Shown here in pieces: positions 16,433 to 23,164 of a stretch of DNA of 43,863 nt; within the stretch, counting starts at the first letter, position 1, and the number at the start of each line of letters is the position of its first letter. The notes under the pieces were generated by a model that searched no databases, was not told where the DNA came from, and saw only the letters and a list, made by a program, of their open reading frames with translations. The position numbers were made by a program, and so were the translations under genes. The DNA is from JAZMZS01 sp045120955 (GTDB lineage Bacteria > Bacillota > Clostridia > Oscillospirales > CAG-272), in assembly GCA_045120955.1 (NCBI GenBank), contig JBGVFH010000087.1, forward strand, positions 1-43,863. Reading direction: 5' to 3'.

Positions 16433-18311
16433 ATTTTGTTAAATGCGTTTTTGCGTGTCTGAAACCAGCCCTCTCAGCTTCCACGGTGGTAAGGGCGTAA
16501 AATTCACCTTGAGTTGGCTCTATAATGACTCTGTCGTATTGTTGGTCGAAGGGAAGATGATATATTTTTTCTTTTTCACCACTTTCATCAATGCCGATAT
16601 TACATTTGATAAGAGGATATTCGGAATACGCGAAGTTTTCAAAAACGGTAACATTTAATTCTTTTGCCACTTTACGTGCCACATCAGAGAGGGTAGTGGT
16701 GGTATAGAACACGGGAGTATATTTTATTATTGAATTGTTTATTCCCATAACAAACGCTGTACCGAAAAGTTGGAAAATGTGCTTCTCGTGAATGGTCTTT
16801 TCAGCTGACCAACGCTTGCACTGTATGACAAGTGTTTCGTTAGGGCTTATCTGCACGAGAAGATCACGCCCCATATCATTAAGTCCGGCTAAAGCTCCCG
16901 TATATTTTACAGTGTATCCTTTTGTTTCATGGATATATCCTATATATCTTTCGTATTCTATACCTATTTCCCAATCAGTCTTGTTTCGCTTTTTATATCG
17001 GTCAAGCGCAAGCTGATTTTTCTCAGCGGTAGAGAGGGTAGCATATTCTTCGGGCGACAGCCACTTTTTTAGAGTGGTATCGTAGTCCTCAGACAATGAT
17101 GACATATGTACGTACGCAAGGGCTTCGTCAACGTTCACGGTCTTAAAGTCCTCGAGCCAAGGGAAAAGCGCTTCATAGGATTTAAGTAGATTTTCAAGTA
17201 ATAATTTTTCCCTCAACAACTCTTTGTTTCTTTTCTTAAATTCGGAGGTTATTTCTGCAGCCTTATATGCGTGGGGAGATAATTGATCTATCAAATATTT
17301 GTCGTGGCATTCTTGGAGTTTGCAAAAAGAATTTGCTATCCAGGGGAAATCTAAGGTTTCTTTTCCTAAAGTTTGCTTATGTTCATTAACAGTGCTTTCC
17401 AAAAGCTTTATGGTGCTTCGATCAGCTTTGATTTTTTTATCAAGATCCGTTTTCTCTTGAGTAATACGGTTTAATTTTTCCACGCTTATTTTTGTGTATT
17501 TATCAATTTCTTTTTCATTGAATTGCAACAACCCAAGCGAATAAGCGAAAAATAAGATATGCTTACAGGGTTTGTGCCTATGGATAAAATCGTCGCAGGT
17601 GCAGCTCGTCAGTGTAACGTGATATACATTATTGTCGGAACGCATATCACAAGCAAATTGAGAATTAAGTATAGAAAGGTCAGAGTTTATAGCATTATTT
17701 AGTCTGTTTGTTGTAATGCTGTCAAAAAAAGAATAAATATTATAGTTCTTTCGGAAGGTGTTGCGTATCGTTTGTGATATGAGTTTTGAATTGTCGTCTA
17801 TTGATGTTAGTTGTGCTAAACGAAGTTCTCGTTCTGCAATGTGCTTATTTAGATCAGTTAGTTTTTTGTCGTTGTTAAGCAAAGCTTGTGAAAAAGTGAT
17901 AAGACGGTCTTCAAAATGTGCGTCAGAAAACTGAGGAATTTCATTTGCAAGATCAGAGTGCTTGAAAATACAATGTTCAAGTGCCTTTTGATATCGCGTG
18001 ATTTCTTTGCGGCAGTTACGAAGATCTTCTGAATAAAGATATACTTTTTGATCCGCAACATCCTGAACTGCTTCTGAAAATTGCTTTGAACGCGTGTTTA
18101 TATCCTCTGAGAGCTTTTTATTTTGTTTTTTTAGGCTGTTTATTTCATTTTTTAAGCTGTCAATTTTTGTATTTAATTCTCTATTGTTTGTATTTGATTC
18201 TTTCAAATCAGCTTGAAGATCGCTTTTTTCATCCTTTAGAGTGCCTATTTTCCCAAAAAGACAAAGTACTATAATAATTATTACTACTATTAAAAAAACT
18301 ATCAAGCCCAT
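16431..18311 (-). CDS. Membrane-anchored coiled-coil/SWIM/Mrr-type nuclease
   Basis: The product has 626 residues. An N-terminal membrane anchor (residues 3-19, GLIVFLIVVIIIIVLCLF) is followed by a coiled coil (about 23-80). A SWIM zinc finger has C237, C239, C249 and H251 (CTCDDFIHRHKPCKH), and a second coiled-coil region covers about 270-380. A restriction-endonuclease-like domain of Mrr type lies at about 448-560 with GIEYERYIG, D483 in GRDLLV, and Q497/K499 in VIQCKRWS, the D-x13-QxK arrangement of the PD-(D/E)xK fold. The tail (568-620: IKCNIG, IYHLPFDQQYD, VEAERAGFRHA) looks like a sunset/Ada-like small domain. Mrr-type enzymes cut modified or foreign DNA. The location between integrase and repressor is a usual slot for prophage-expressed defence genes. 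The exclusion role is inferred. Confidence 0.8.
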   Translation of the reverse strand: MGLIVFLIVVIIIIVLCLFGKIGTLKDEKSDLQADLKESNTNNRELNTKIDSLKNEINSLKKQNKKLSEDINTRSKQFSEAVQDVADQKVYLYSEDLRNCRKEITRYQKALEHCIFKHSDLANEIPQFSDAHFEDRLITFSQALLNNDKKLTDLNKHIAERELRLAQLTSIDDNSKLISQTIRNTFRKNYNIYSFFDSITTNRLNNAINSDLSILNSQFACDMRSDNNVYHVTLTSCTCDDFIHRHKPCKHILFFAYSLGLLQFNEKEIDKYTKISVEKLNRITQEKTDLDKKIKADRSTIKLLESTVNEHKQTLGKETLDFPWIANSFCKLQECHDKYLIDQLSPHAYKAAEITSEFKKRNKELLREKLLLENLLKSYEALFPWLEDFKTVNVDEALAYVHMSSLSEDYDTTLKKWLSPEEYATLSTAEKNQLALDRYKKRNKTDWEIGIEYERYIGYIHETKGYTVKYTGALAGLNDMGRDLLVQISPNETLVIQCKRWSAEKTIHEKHIFQLFGTAFVMGINNSIIKYTPVFYTTTTLSDVARKVAKELNVTVFENFAYSEYPLIKCNIGIDESGEKEKIYHLPFDQQYDRVIIEPTQGEFYALTTVEAERAGFRHAKTHLTK

Positions 18312-18456
18312 TCAAAATCCTCGTAAATGTAAAAGTTTAGCGATATTTCCGTTATTTTTGTAAATATGTGTTGTTCTTCGGTAATTTAAATACCAAATAT
18401 TACCTCTATACTATTAGACAATTTTCGACTAAAATATAAGTATAGGAGGTGGTATT
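18312..18456. promoter_or_regulatory. Divergent control region between the nuclease and ImmA-like genes
   Basis: This AT-rich gap of 145 bases separates divergent genes. It contains an inverted repeat GGTAAT...ATTACC (arms 13 bases apart) and, after it, a -10-like TATACT at about 18406, placed for rightward transcription of the peptidase gene, which has an AGGAGGTGG ribosome site. No convincing -35 partner was found. The leftward promoter for the nuclease could not be placed. Confidence 0.4.
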
Positions 18457-19080
18457 ATGTACACGAACTACAAAACTGCCAGAGATAATGCGTGGCAGTA
18501 TTTAATTAGACATAGGGTAAGGGAATTGCCGGTAGATGTCTTTGCGCTGTGCAGGAAAGACAAAATTACGTTAGTGCCGTACTCGGCAAAAGAAGCCAAA
18601 GAGATGTTAGAACTCATCGGTATCGCGGATCTGATGAAGAAAACAGACGGTTTCGCCGTGCAGATTGAAGAAATGACCGTAATCTTTTGGGATGACCGGT
18701 TGCCGATGTCAAGACAGCGCTTTACGGTTGCCCATGAGCTGGGGCATATTATCAACGGCGATATCGGTACTGAGCCTACACGTAGAAACCAAGAGCCATC
18801 AGATGATGATAACCCACAAGAAACTGCCGCTAATATCTTTGCCGTGAGACTCTTGGCGCCTGCCTGTGTTTTATGGGCGCTTGGCGTGAATGATGAAAAA
18901 ACGGTAGCGGATCTGTGCTGTATTTCTCAAACATCGGCAAAGTGGAGATTTAAGAGACTGAAATTGCTCTATGAGAGGGAAAGGATTTTTATGGAGAAGT
19001 ACGGAAAATCGTGTTTTCTAATGTCGCCACTTGAAAGAAAAGTGTATAGGCAATTCAAAAAGTACATACGAAGTAGATAA
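18457..19080 (+). CDS. ImmA/IrrE-type metallopeptidase
   Basis: In this 207-residue protein, the zinc-binding HELGH sits at residues 93-97 with the downstream Glu in ETAANIFAVRLLAP (Glu122), the standard ImmA/IrrE active site. The C-terminal part (VADLCCISQTSAKWRFKRL) has the winged-helix-like tail usual in the family. ImmA proteases cleave the partner phage or ICE repressor to trigger induction. The nearby leftward repressor gene is the obvious candidate substrate. Its ATG follows AGGAGGTGG. Confidence 0.9.
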   Translation: MYTNYKTARDNAWQYLIRHRVRELPVDVFALCRKDKITLVPYSAKEAKEMLELIGIADLMKKTDGFAVQIEEMTVIFWDDRLPMSRQRFTVAHELGHIINGDIGTEPTRRNQEPSDDDNPQETAANIFAVRLLAPACVLWALGVNDEKTVADLCCISQTSAKWRFKRLKLLYERERIFMEKYGKSCFLMSPLERKVYRQFKKYIRSR

Positions 19081-19086
19081 TTTTTA

Positions 19087-19117
19087 ACCTCTGTGCATAT
19101 GTGCAGAGGTTTTTTTA
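19087..19117 (+). terminator. Terminator between convergent peptidase and repressor genes
   Basis: ACCTCTGTGCAT and ATGTGCAGAGGT pair through 12 positions (two wobble pairs) and are followed by seven T on the plus strand. It ends the ImmA-like transcript. The minus strand lacks a U-tract after the stem. Confidence 0.8.
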
Positions 19118-19456
19118 TTTCTTCTCCTTTTGATGTTGCGAGATGATCAACTTGATCAGCTCGATTTTGTCGTCGGGCAGTTCTTCCTGAATTACAGTTC
19201 CGTCTCGTCCTACTACTGTAACGCGATTATCTTTGCCGGGGATATGTTCGACGTTTGAAACGGCATCTTCCTTGCCGAGAAGGTAATCAACGGAGACATC
19301 GAAATAAACAGCGAGTTTTTGTAACGTATCTCCGCGAGGCATCCCACCTTTTTTCCAGTTTGCTGTCATAGATGTGCTAATACCTATGGCTTTTGCAACA
19401 CCAGTGGGTGTTGTACCTCGTTGAGAACATAGTCTTTTTAGGTTTTCGTAAAACAT
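19115..19456 (-). CDS. CI-like lysogeny repressor (XRE helix-turn-helix)
   Basis: Start CAT at 19454-19456 (ATG on the minus strand) is chosen because ACAAGGAGAT lies just upstream; an upstream extension through the operator region is not credible. The 113-residue product has an XRE domain (residues 1-62: GTTPTGVAKAIGISTSMTAN, then GDTLQKLAVYFDVSVDYLLG) and a C-terminal tail (about 72-113) with VVGRDGTVIQ and IELIKLIISQH. That tail is repeated in the protein at 19911. It faces the Cro-like gene across three operators and is presumably cleaved or inactivated with the help of the ImmA-like peptidase. Confidence 0.85.
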   Translation of the reverse strand: MFYENLKRLCSQRGTTPTGVAKAIGISTSMTANWKKGGMPRGDTLQKLAVYFDVSVDYLLGKEDAVSNVEHIPGKDNRVTVVGRDGTVIQEELPDDKIELIKLIISQHQKEKK

Positions 19457-19483
19457 AAGTATCTCCTTGTGTAAATATTCTAA

Positions 19484-19501
19484 AAATCTAAATATAGATT
19501 T
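19484..19501. promoter_or_regulatory. Repressor operator, left copy
   Basis: The AAATCTAAATATAGATTT 18-mer is palindromic except at its centre and differs by one base from the perfect palindrome at 19548. It lies 28 bases upstream of the repressor start codon, where binding would autoregulate the repressor. The direct repeat TGTGTAAATAT at 19468-19478 and 19576-19586 brackets the operator array and may be a second type of site (Cro). Confidence 0.75.
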
Positions 19502-19518
19502 GTGCATCGTTGATGAAA

Positions 19519-19532
19519 TTCTAAAAATAGAA
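19519..19532. promoter_or_regulatory. Repressor operator, central weaker copy
   Basis: TTCTAAAAATAGAA is an imperfect palindrome sharing TCTAAA-ww-TAGA with the two outer operators. Operator starts are 33 and 31 bases apart, about three helical turns, consistent with cooperative repressor binding. Confidence 0.6.
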
Positions 19533-19541
19533 ATATTTTTG

Positions 19542-19570
19542 TTGACAAAATCTAAATTTAGATTTATAAT
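19542..19570 (+). promoter_or_regulatory. Rightward early promoter with embedded operator
   Basis: TTGACA (19542-19547) and TATAAT (19565-19570) are both perfect consensus hexamers with a 17-base spacer. The spacer is filled almost exactly by the perfect palindrome AAATCTAAATTTAGATTT (19548-19565), so a bound repressor would block polymerase. It drives the Cro-like gene and the whole early operon. Confidence 0.92.
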
Positions 19571-19641
19571 ATTACTGTGTAAATATACATAGTTAATTTT
19601 AACACAAAAAAAGAAAAATGTCAACAAAGGAGAGGAAAACA

Positions 19642-19845
19642 GTGATAAACGGAGAGAAAATCAGGGAGCTTATGAAAGAGAAGGGTATTCTTGGTAAAAC
19701 GCTTGCGGCTAGGGTAGGGGTCAGCGAGCCTATGATATCCTTTATCCTCGATGGTCTTAGAGAACCAAGTGTCAGCGTTCTCGTGCGTATTGCTACGGAA
19801 CTCAACTGTACCGTAGACGAGCTCGTAAACAAGCCCGCAAAATAA
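19642..19845 (+). CDS. Cro-like XRE regulator
   Basis: GTG 19642 is preferred, as AAAGGAGAGG ends 6-7 bases upstream; the ATG at 19618 would put that site inside the gene. The 67-residue product is essentially one helix-turn-helix domain (GKTLAARVGVSEPMISFILDGLREPS, then VLVRIATELNCTVDELV). As the first gene under the early promoter and divergent from the repressor, it is probably a Cro counterpart. Confidence 0.82.
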   Translation: MINGEKIRELMKEKGILGKTLAARVGVSEPMISFILDGLREPSVSVLVRIATELNCTVDELVNKPAK

Positions 19846-19910
19846 GATTTGCAAAAAAACATACCTCATCTTTCATAATAGAAATATAACAAATTGACAG
19901 GAGAAAAGCA

Positions 19911-20198
19911 ATGACTTTTATCATTAAAATCGAAACATCTGAAGGTGCTGACGTAAGTAATTTATCCTCAGTAATAAAAGATAAAGCCGTGGATATACTG
20001 CGTTGCGACGGGATAGATGGCGTAACGTTGCTCCCAGTATTAAATAAAAATTCGTTTTTACATAACAAAGAAAATATCGTCATTTTAGTGGCACGGGATG
20101 GAACTGTAATTCAGGGAACAGTATCTGACAATGATTTTGAGTTAATTAAGTTGATGATTTCGCAGCACAAAAATTCAAAGAGAGGAGAGGGCAAATAA
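19911..20198 (+). CDS. Small early protein carrying a copy of the repressor C-terminal tail
   Basis: This 95-residue protein has no helix-turn-helix. Residues about 1-50 are alpha/beta (MTFIIKIETSEGADVSNLS...), and about 57-90 (VARDGTVIQ, then FELIKLMISQH) match the repressor tail VVGRDGTVIQ...IELIKLIISQH. A 16-base DNA identity (20100-20115 versus the reverse complement of 19186-19201) supports duplication. Its ATG follows AGGAGAAAAG. Encoded second under the early promoter, it could form mixed oligomers with the repressor, or be a decoy for a tail-binding partner such as the ImmA-like protease. That is inference. Confidence 0.75.
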   Translation: MTFIIKIETSEGADVSNLSSVIKDKAVDILRCDGIDGVTLLPVLNKNSFLHNKENIVILVARDGTVIQGTVSDNDFELIKLMISQHKNSKRGEGK

Positions 20199-20443
20199 TG
20201 TGTACGACCACTGCAACTATTACACCTGAGCTTGCGTCTCGAATAATGAGGGACGCGGGAATACGTATAGATCATACGACTGTGCGTGACGGTATAGAAC
20301 AAGGAGTATTTCCTTTTGGGATCCTCATCGAGCGCTCCAGACGTGTATTCCTCATATCGCGAAAGAAGTTTGCCGCGTGGCTTATTGACTTTTGTGATTA
20401 TGTAGTTGATTATAGCAAATGGGAGGATGAAGACTGTGCTTAA
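20198..20443 (+). CDS. Excisionase/HTH-like small DNA-binding protein
   Basis: In this 81-residue protein, the ATG overlaps the previous stop by one base, with AGAGGAGAGG upstream. The pattern of an N-terminal TPELASRIMRDAGIRIDHTTVRDGIEQGVFPFGILIERS and then RRVFLISRKKFAAWLIDF resembles MerR-like or Xis-like phage proteins that fold as a short winged helix. Early-operon position fits an excisionase or a small regulator. Confidence 0.6.
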   Translation: MCTTTATITPELASRIMRDAGIRIDHTTVRDGIEQGVFPFGILIERSRRVFLISRKKFAAWLIDFCDYVVDYSKWEDEDCA

Positions 20444-20693
20444 TAGAGAGGAACTGAAACGTGCTGCCGAGAGGGGGCTGCCGGTGCTATACGAGGACCG
20501 AGTGCGTGGCTTCAAGACAACGGGACAGATAACAGCCATAATAGACCGTTATGAGAACGGCGAGAGGGCATTGAGAGTTGAGGTAAAGGAAATAAACAAA
20601 AACAGTGTGATCATCTGCGTCCCCGAAGCTCTCAGCTTGTGGAACGGAAGTACCGATAATTCTTCGGAAAGGAGGACGCTACATAATGCTTGA
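20436..20693 (+). CDS. Small early protein of unknown function (85 aa)
   Basis: GTG 20436 is favoured because GGGAGG (20421-20426) is 9 bases upstream; ATG 20427 directly abuts that site. The product (LNREELKRAAERGLPVLYED, then GQITAIIDRYENGERALRVE) is beta-rich after a helical N-terminus. It overlaps the flanking genes. No family is recognised. Confidence 0.6.
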   Translation: MLNREELKRAAERGLPVLYEDRVRGFKTTGQITAIIDRYENGERALRVEVKEINKNSVIICVPEALSLWNGSTDNSSERRTLHNA

Positions 20694-20874
20694 GATTGTT
20701 ATATCTGTGTTAGCCTTCAGTTCTGTTATGGCTCTATGCGGTACCATTGGCGAGCGCATGATGAGCTACGGTCGTGAGAACGGTCTTGTGAAAGACAACT
20801 ATGAGTTTTACGCTCAGACATCGGAGCAAAAAGAAAAAGCACCTGATGCTGGAACATCAGATGCTCGGATGTGA
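20686..20874 (+). CDS. Small membrane protein (62 aa)
   Basis: The N-terminal hydrophobic segment (LEIVISVLAFSSVMALCG) is followed by a charged soluble tail. The gene overlaps the previous gene by 8 bases and has AGGAGG upstream of ATG 20686. The function is unknown. The 87 bases after it hold no clear gene. Confidence 0.55.
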   Translation: MLEIVISVLAFSSVMALCGTIGERMMSYGRENGLVKDNYEFYAQTSEQKEKAPDAGTSDARM

Positions 20875-20961
20875 AAGATAATGGCGAAAGGATCATGCCG
20901 ACTTATCACGTGACTATTATACCACAAAAAGAAAGGAAAAGCAAGAGGATAGGATTTAAAA

Positions 20962-21408
20962 ATGTCGATTTTCATTAACAAAATTATAGTGGCGGGAAAT
21001 CTGACCGCCGACCCTGAGGTGCAGCAGACTACTACGGGCGTGCCGGTGGTGCGGTTCTTTATCGCAGTGCGCAGGAAGTACGTAAAAGACGGGGAGACTC
21101 CCACGACGGATTTTCATCGCTGTACGCTGTGGCACGGGCAAGCCGAGTTCTTTGGTAAATACGCTCGCAAGGGTGATCTTGTGTGTGTTGAGGGAGAGCT
21201 TCAGAACAGAAGCTGGACGGACAAGCAGGGTCAGAAGAGGTACGCCACCGAGATAATAGGTGACGAGGTCAAGATACAATCGCTCCGCAGAGAGGGCGCA
21301 TCCGCTGATGCCGGGAACGTCTCTGAGACTTACGTGCCGCCTACATATACCGCTCCCCCTGTTCCGCCCTTTGGTGAAGAGTATAAAGACGACGATCTTC
21401 CATTCTGA
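20962..21408 (+). CDS. ssb: Single-stranded DNA-binding protein
   Basis: This 148-residue protein has an OB-fold (INKIIVAGNLTADPEVQQT, FFIAVRRKY, DFHRCTLWHGQAEFFGKYARKGDLVCVEGELQNRSW), a Pro-rich linker, and the acidic tip EYKDDDLPF that recruits partner proteins. It binds single-stranded DNA during phage replication. The DGR lies immediately downstream. Confidence 0.95.
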   Translation: MSIFINKIIVAGNLTADPEVQQTTTGVPVVRFFIAVRRKYVKDGETPTTDFHRCTLWHGQAEFFGKYARKGDLVCVEGELQNRSWTDKQGQKRYATEIIGDEVKIQSLRREGASADAGNVSETYVPPTYTAPPVPPFGEEYKDDDLPF

Positions 21409-21438
21409 TATTCAAATTTTATAAAAGGAGTATTATAA

Positions 21439-22047
21439 ATGACCAATTACATCTGTATCAACGGCAAAAAAATCGAGCTGACCGCAGAACAGATAGCTCA
21501 GCTCACGGGAGGCGGATGCGCCTCAACAGTAAGGCTCTCTGATATCCCGGAGAGCGAGACATTCAAGCTTGGTGAGTATGAGTTTATCGTGCTTGAACAT
21601 AACAACGGCACTGCAAAGGTCCTGCTTAAAGACCTTTTGTGCAAGTCCGCGTTTAGCGAGGAGGACTGTGACTTCAAAAAGAGTAAAGTGAAAGAGATCC
21701 TCTTGGACTTTTCCAATAAGCTCTCGGCTCTCATAGGAACGGACAATATCATTCCTCACCTTGTGGATCTCACGTCAAACGACGGTCTTAAGGACTACGG
21801 AGAGACTACAGAGCATATGTCTTTGCTTACAACCGATATGGCGCGTAAATACGTGCATATATTGGACAAGCACAAGCTTGATGTGTGGTGGTGGCTGGCA
21901 ACGCCCTGGAGCACCCCTGCGCACGGATACGGTGAATACGTGTGTTGCGTCTCGCCGCGCGGTATTATCGGCAGCAATAGCTACGACGACAACGACAACG
22001 GTGTGCGCCCGTTTTGTATCTTAAATTCTGATATCTTTGTATCTTGA
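21439..22047 (+). CDS. DGR target protein 1 (C-type-lectin-like, DUF6273-like)
   Basis: The 202-residue protein begins with an INGKKIELTAEQIAQLTGG segment, then FKLGEYEFIVLEH, a helical middle and the core VWWWLATPWSTP. The C-terminus from about residue 169 is the variable repeat, flanked by CVSPRG and GVRPF. The W-W-LATP...SPRG...GVRPF pattern is that of formylglycine-enzyme/C-type-lectin-like DGR targets. The variable positions (IIGSNSYDDNDN) form the predicted ligand-binding face. It has no signal peptide. It is a paralogue of the next gene and shares the early operon. The start ATG follows AAAGGAG. Confidence 0.88.
   Translation: MTNYICINGKKIELTAEQIAQLTGGGCASTVRLSDIPESETFKLGEYEFIVLEHNNGTAKVLLKDLLCKSAFSEEDCDFKKSKVKEILLDFSNKLSALIGTDNIIPHLVDLTSNDGLKDYGETTEHMSLLTTDMARKYVHILDKHKLDVWWWLATPWSTPAHGYGEYVCCVSPRGIIGSNSYDDNDNGVRPFCILNSDIFVS
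21945..22012 (+). repeat. DGR variable repeat VR1
   Basis: The 68-base repeat lies at the 3' end of target gene 1. It shares the flanks TTGCGTCTCGCCGCGCGGT and GGTGTGCGCCCGT with the template at 22993. Between them, with one inserted AGC codon allowed after the third codon, it differs at 7 positions, all adenines in the template (A to G or T). Confidence 0.93.
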
Positions 22048-22067
22048 TAAAAAAGGAGAAAACAACA

Positions 22068-22598
22068 ATGGCAAAAGGTAAAATAGAAATCATCAACGAG
22101 GAACTCTTTAAGATCGGCAAGTACGAGCTCATAAAAATTAAAGATGCTGACGGAGTTGTAATGGCGGTATTCAAGAACTGTCCCTTCAGTTCTGTTATGG
22201 GAAAGAACAATAATTTTGCAGAGAGTGATATCCTCAAGAAGCTTACTGAGACGATACTTCCATATATAGAGAACATTGTCGGTTCTGATAATGTTCTTGA
22301 ATTTGAAACAGACCTTTTCTCTCTCGACGGTTCCCGTGAATACGGTACCGTAAAATCAAAGATTAGCATTCCTACCTTTGATTTTTACCGAAACAACCGC
22401 GAGATCTTTGAAAAGTACAAGCTCAACGGTTATTGGTGGCTTGCGACTCCAGACAGTACTGCCATGTACGGAGACAGTTGCTGGGGACGTTGCGTCTCGC
22501 CGCGCGGTTATTTCAACTATTACGGCAGCAACATCGACTGCGGTGTGCGCCCGTTTTTACACTTTTCCTCTTCTATCTTTGACTCTTTGGAGCAGTAA
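22068..22598 (+). CDS. DGR target protein 2 (C-type-lectin-like, DUF6273-like)
   Basis: ATG 22068 has AAAAGGAGAA upstream; a longer TTG-initiated reading is unlikely. The 176-residue product is a paralogue of target 1 (FKIGKYELIKIK, DLFSLDGSREYG, GYWWLATPDSTAM, CVSPRG...GVRPF) but lacks its N-terminal 25-residue extension. The variable residues read YFNYYGSNIDC. The stop overlaps the avd start by one base. Having two diversified targets served by one template is unusual. Confidence 0.88.
   Translation: MAKGKIEIINEELFKIGKYELIKIKDADGVVMAVFKNCPFSSVMGKNNNFAESDILKKLTETILPYIENIVGSDNVLEFETDLFSLDGSREYGTVKSKISIPTFDFYRNNREIFEKYKLNGYWWLATPDSTAMYGDSCWGRCVSPRGYFNYYGSNIDCGVRPFLHFSSSIFDSLEQ
22490..22554 (+). 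repeat. DGR variable repeat VR2
   Basis: The 65-base repeat aligns to the template without gaps. In the 11-codon core, 10 positions differ and every one is an adenine in the template; all 13 non-adenine positions of the core are unchanged. Flanks are identical to the template. Confidence 0.95.
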
Positions 22599-22966
22599 TG
22601 GCTGAAACCGATCTTAAAGTAATAGTAAAAGCAAAAGAACTTGCGGTTCATTCTTTCAAGCTTACCTCAAACAGTAACCGGTATCCAAAGAAATACCGAC
22701 ACTCCCTCGCCGACCGCATACAGCTGCGGAGTCTCGACATATACGACACTTTGCTCGAAGCCAACAGGATAAACAACGTAACGGGGAAGGCGCTCAGATG
22801 CGAGGCTATCACAAGAGCAATAATGTATTGTGATCAGCTGTTGTTCTACATAGAGCTTTCCATGCCTCTTACAGAACAGAGCGCCGAGTCCATACAGTAC
22901 TGGAGCAAGTTGGTTACAGACGTTAAGTATATGGCTATTGCTTGGAGAAAGGCAGAAAGAAAATAA
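22598..22966 (+). CDS. avd: DGR accessory variability determinant (Avd)
   Basis: The 122-residue, basic, all-helical protein (DLKVIVKAKELAVHSFKLTS, YRHSLADRIQLRSLDIYDTL, ITRAIMYCDQLLFYIELSM) has the four-helix-bundle pattern of Avd, a pentamer that binds the DGR RNA and the reverse transcriptase. It lies directly between the target genes and the template repeat. Its TAA stop (22964) is followed by an open frame through the template into the reverse transcriptase. Confidence 0.85.
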   Translation: MAETDLKVIVKAKELAVHSFKLTSNSNRYPKKYRHSLADRIQLRSLDIYDTLLEANRINNVTGKALRCEAITRAIMYCDQLLFYIELSMPLTEQSAESIQYWSKLVTDVKYMAIAWRKAERK

Positions 22967-22992
22967 AATAATAGGTCGCCCGTTGTATATTT

Positions 22993-23057
22993 TTGCGTCT
23001 CGCCGCGCGGTAATATCAACAATAACAACAACAACAACGACAACGGTGTGCGCCCGT
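22993..23057 (+). repeat. DGR template repeat TR
   Basis: This 65-base template lies between avd and the reverse transcriptase. Nine of its eleven core codons are AAY (AAT ATC AAC AAT, then five AAC, GAC, AAC), so adenine-specific mutagenesis gives NNY codons that rarely produce stops. The GC-rich 3' end GGTGTGCGCCCGT is shared with both variable repeats and would serve as the initiation-of-mutagenic-homology region. The sequence is readable in the same frame as avd and the reverse transcriptase. Confidence 0.95.
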
Positions 23058-23164
23058 ATTGGTGGACAGTCGGACAGAGTAAGCAAATGCTGAAATCAGA
23101 ACACCACATCAAAAGAACGAGCGACCTTTCTCAAAAAGAGATAAACAAAAGGAGACTGTGCCGT

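Noticed and set aside
18420..18440. Third copy of the late promoter element (TTCGACTAAAATATAA)
   Set aside because: Only CGACTAAA is shared; the downstream TGTG and -10 layout is missing, and a start there would leave no room for the ribosome site.
19457..19627. N-terminal extension of the repressor to 170 residues
   Set aside because: The extension would be translated from the operator/promoter region; the ATG at 19456 has a good ribosome site and begins the HTH domain.
20895..20978. 27-codon frame between the small membrane protein and ssb
   Set aside because: Weak ribosome site, overlaps the ssb start, and nothing recognisable in the product.
23048..23164. GTG at 23048 as the reverse transcriptase start
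   Set aside because: It lies in the 3' end of the template repeat without a ribosome site; ATG 23165 has AAAGGAGA upstream and begins the conserved part.
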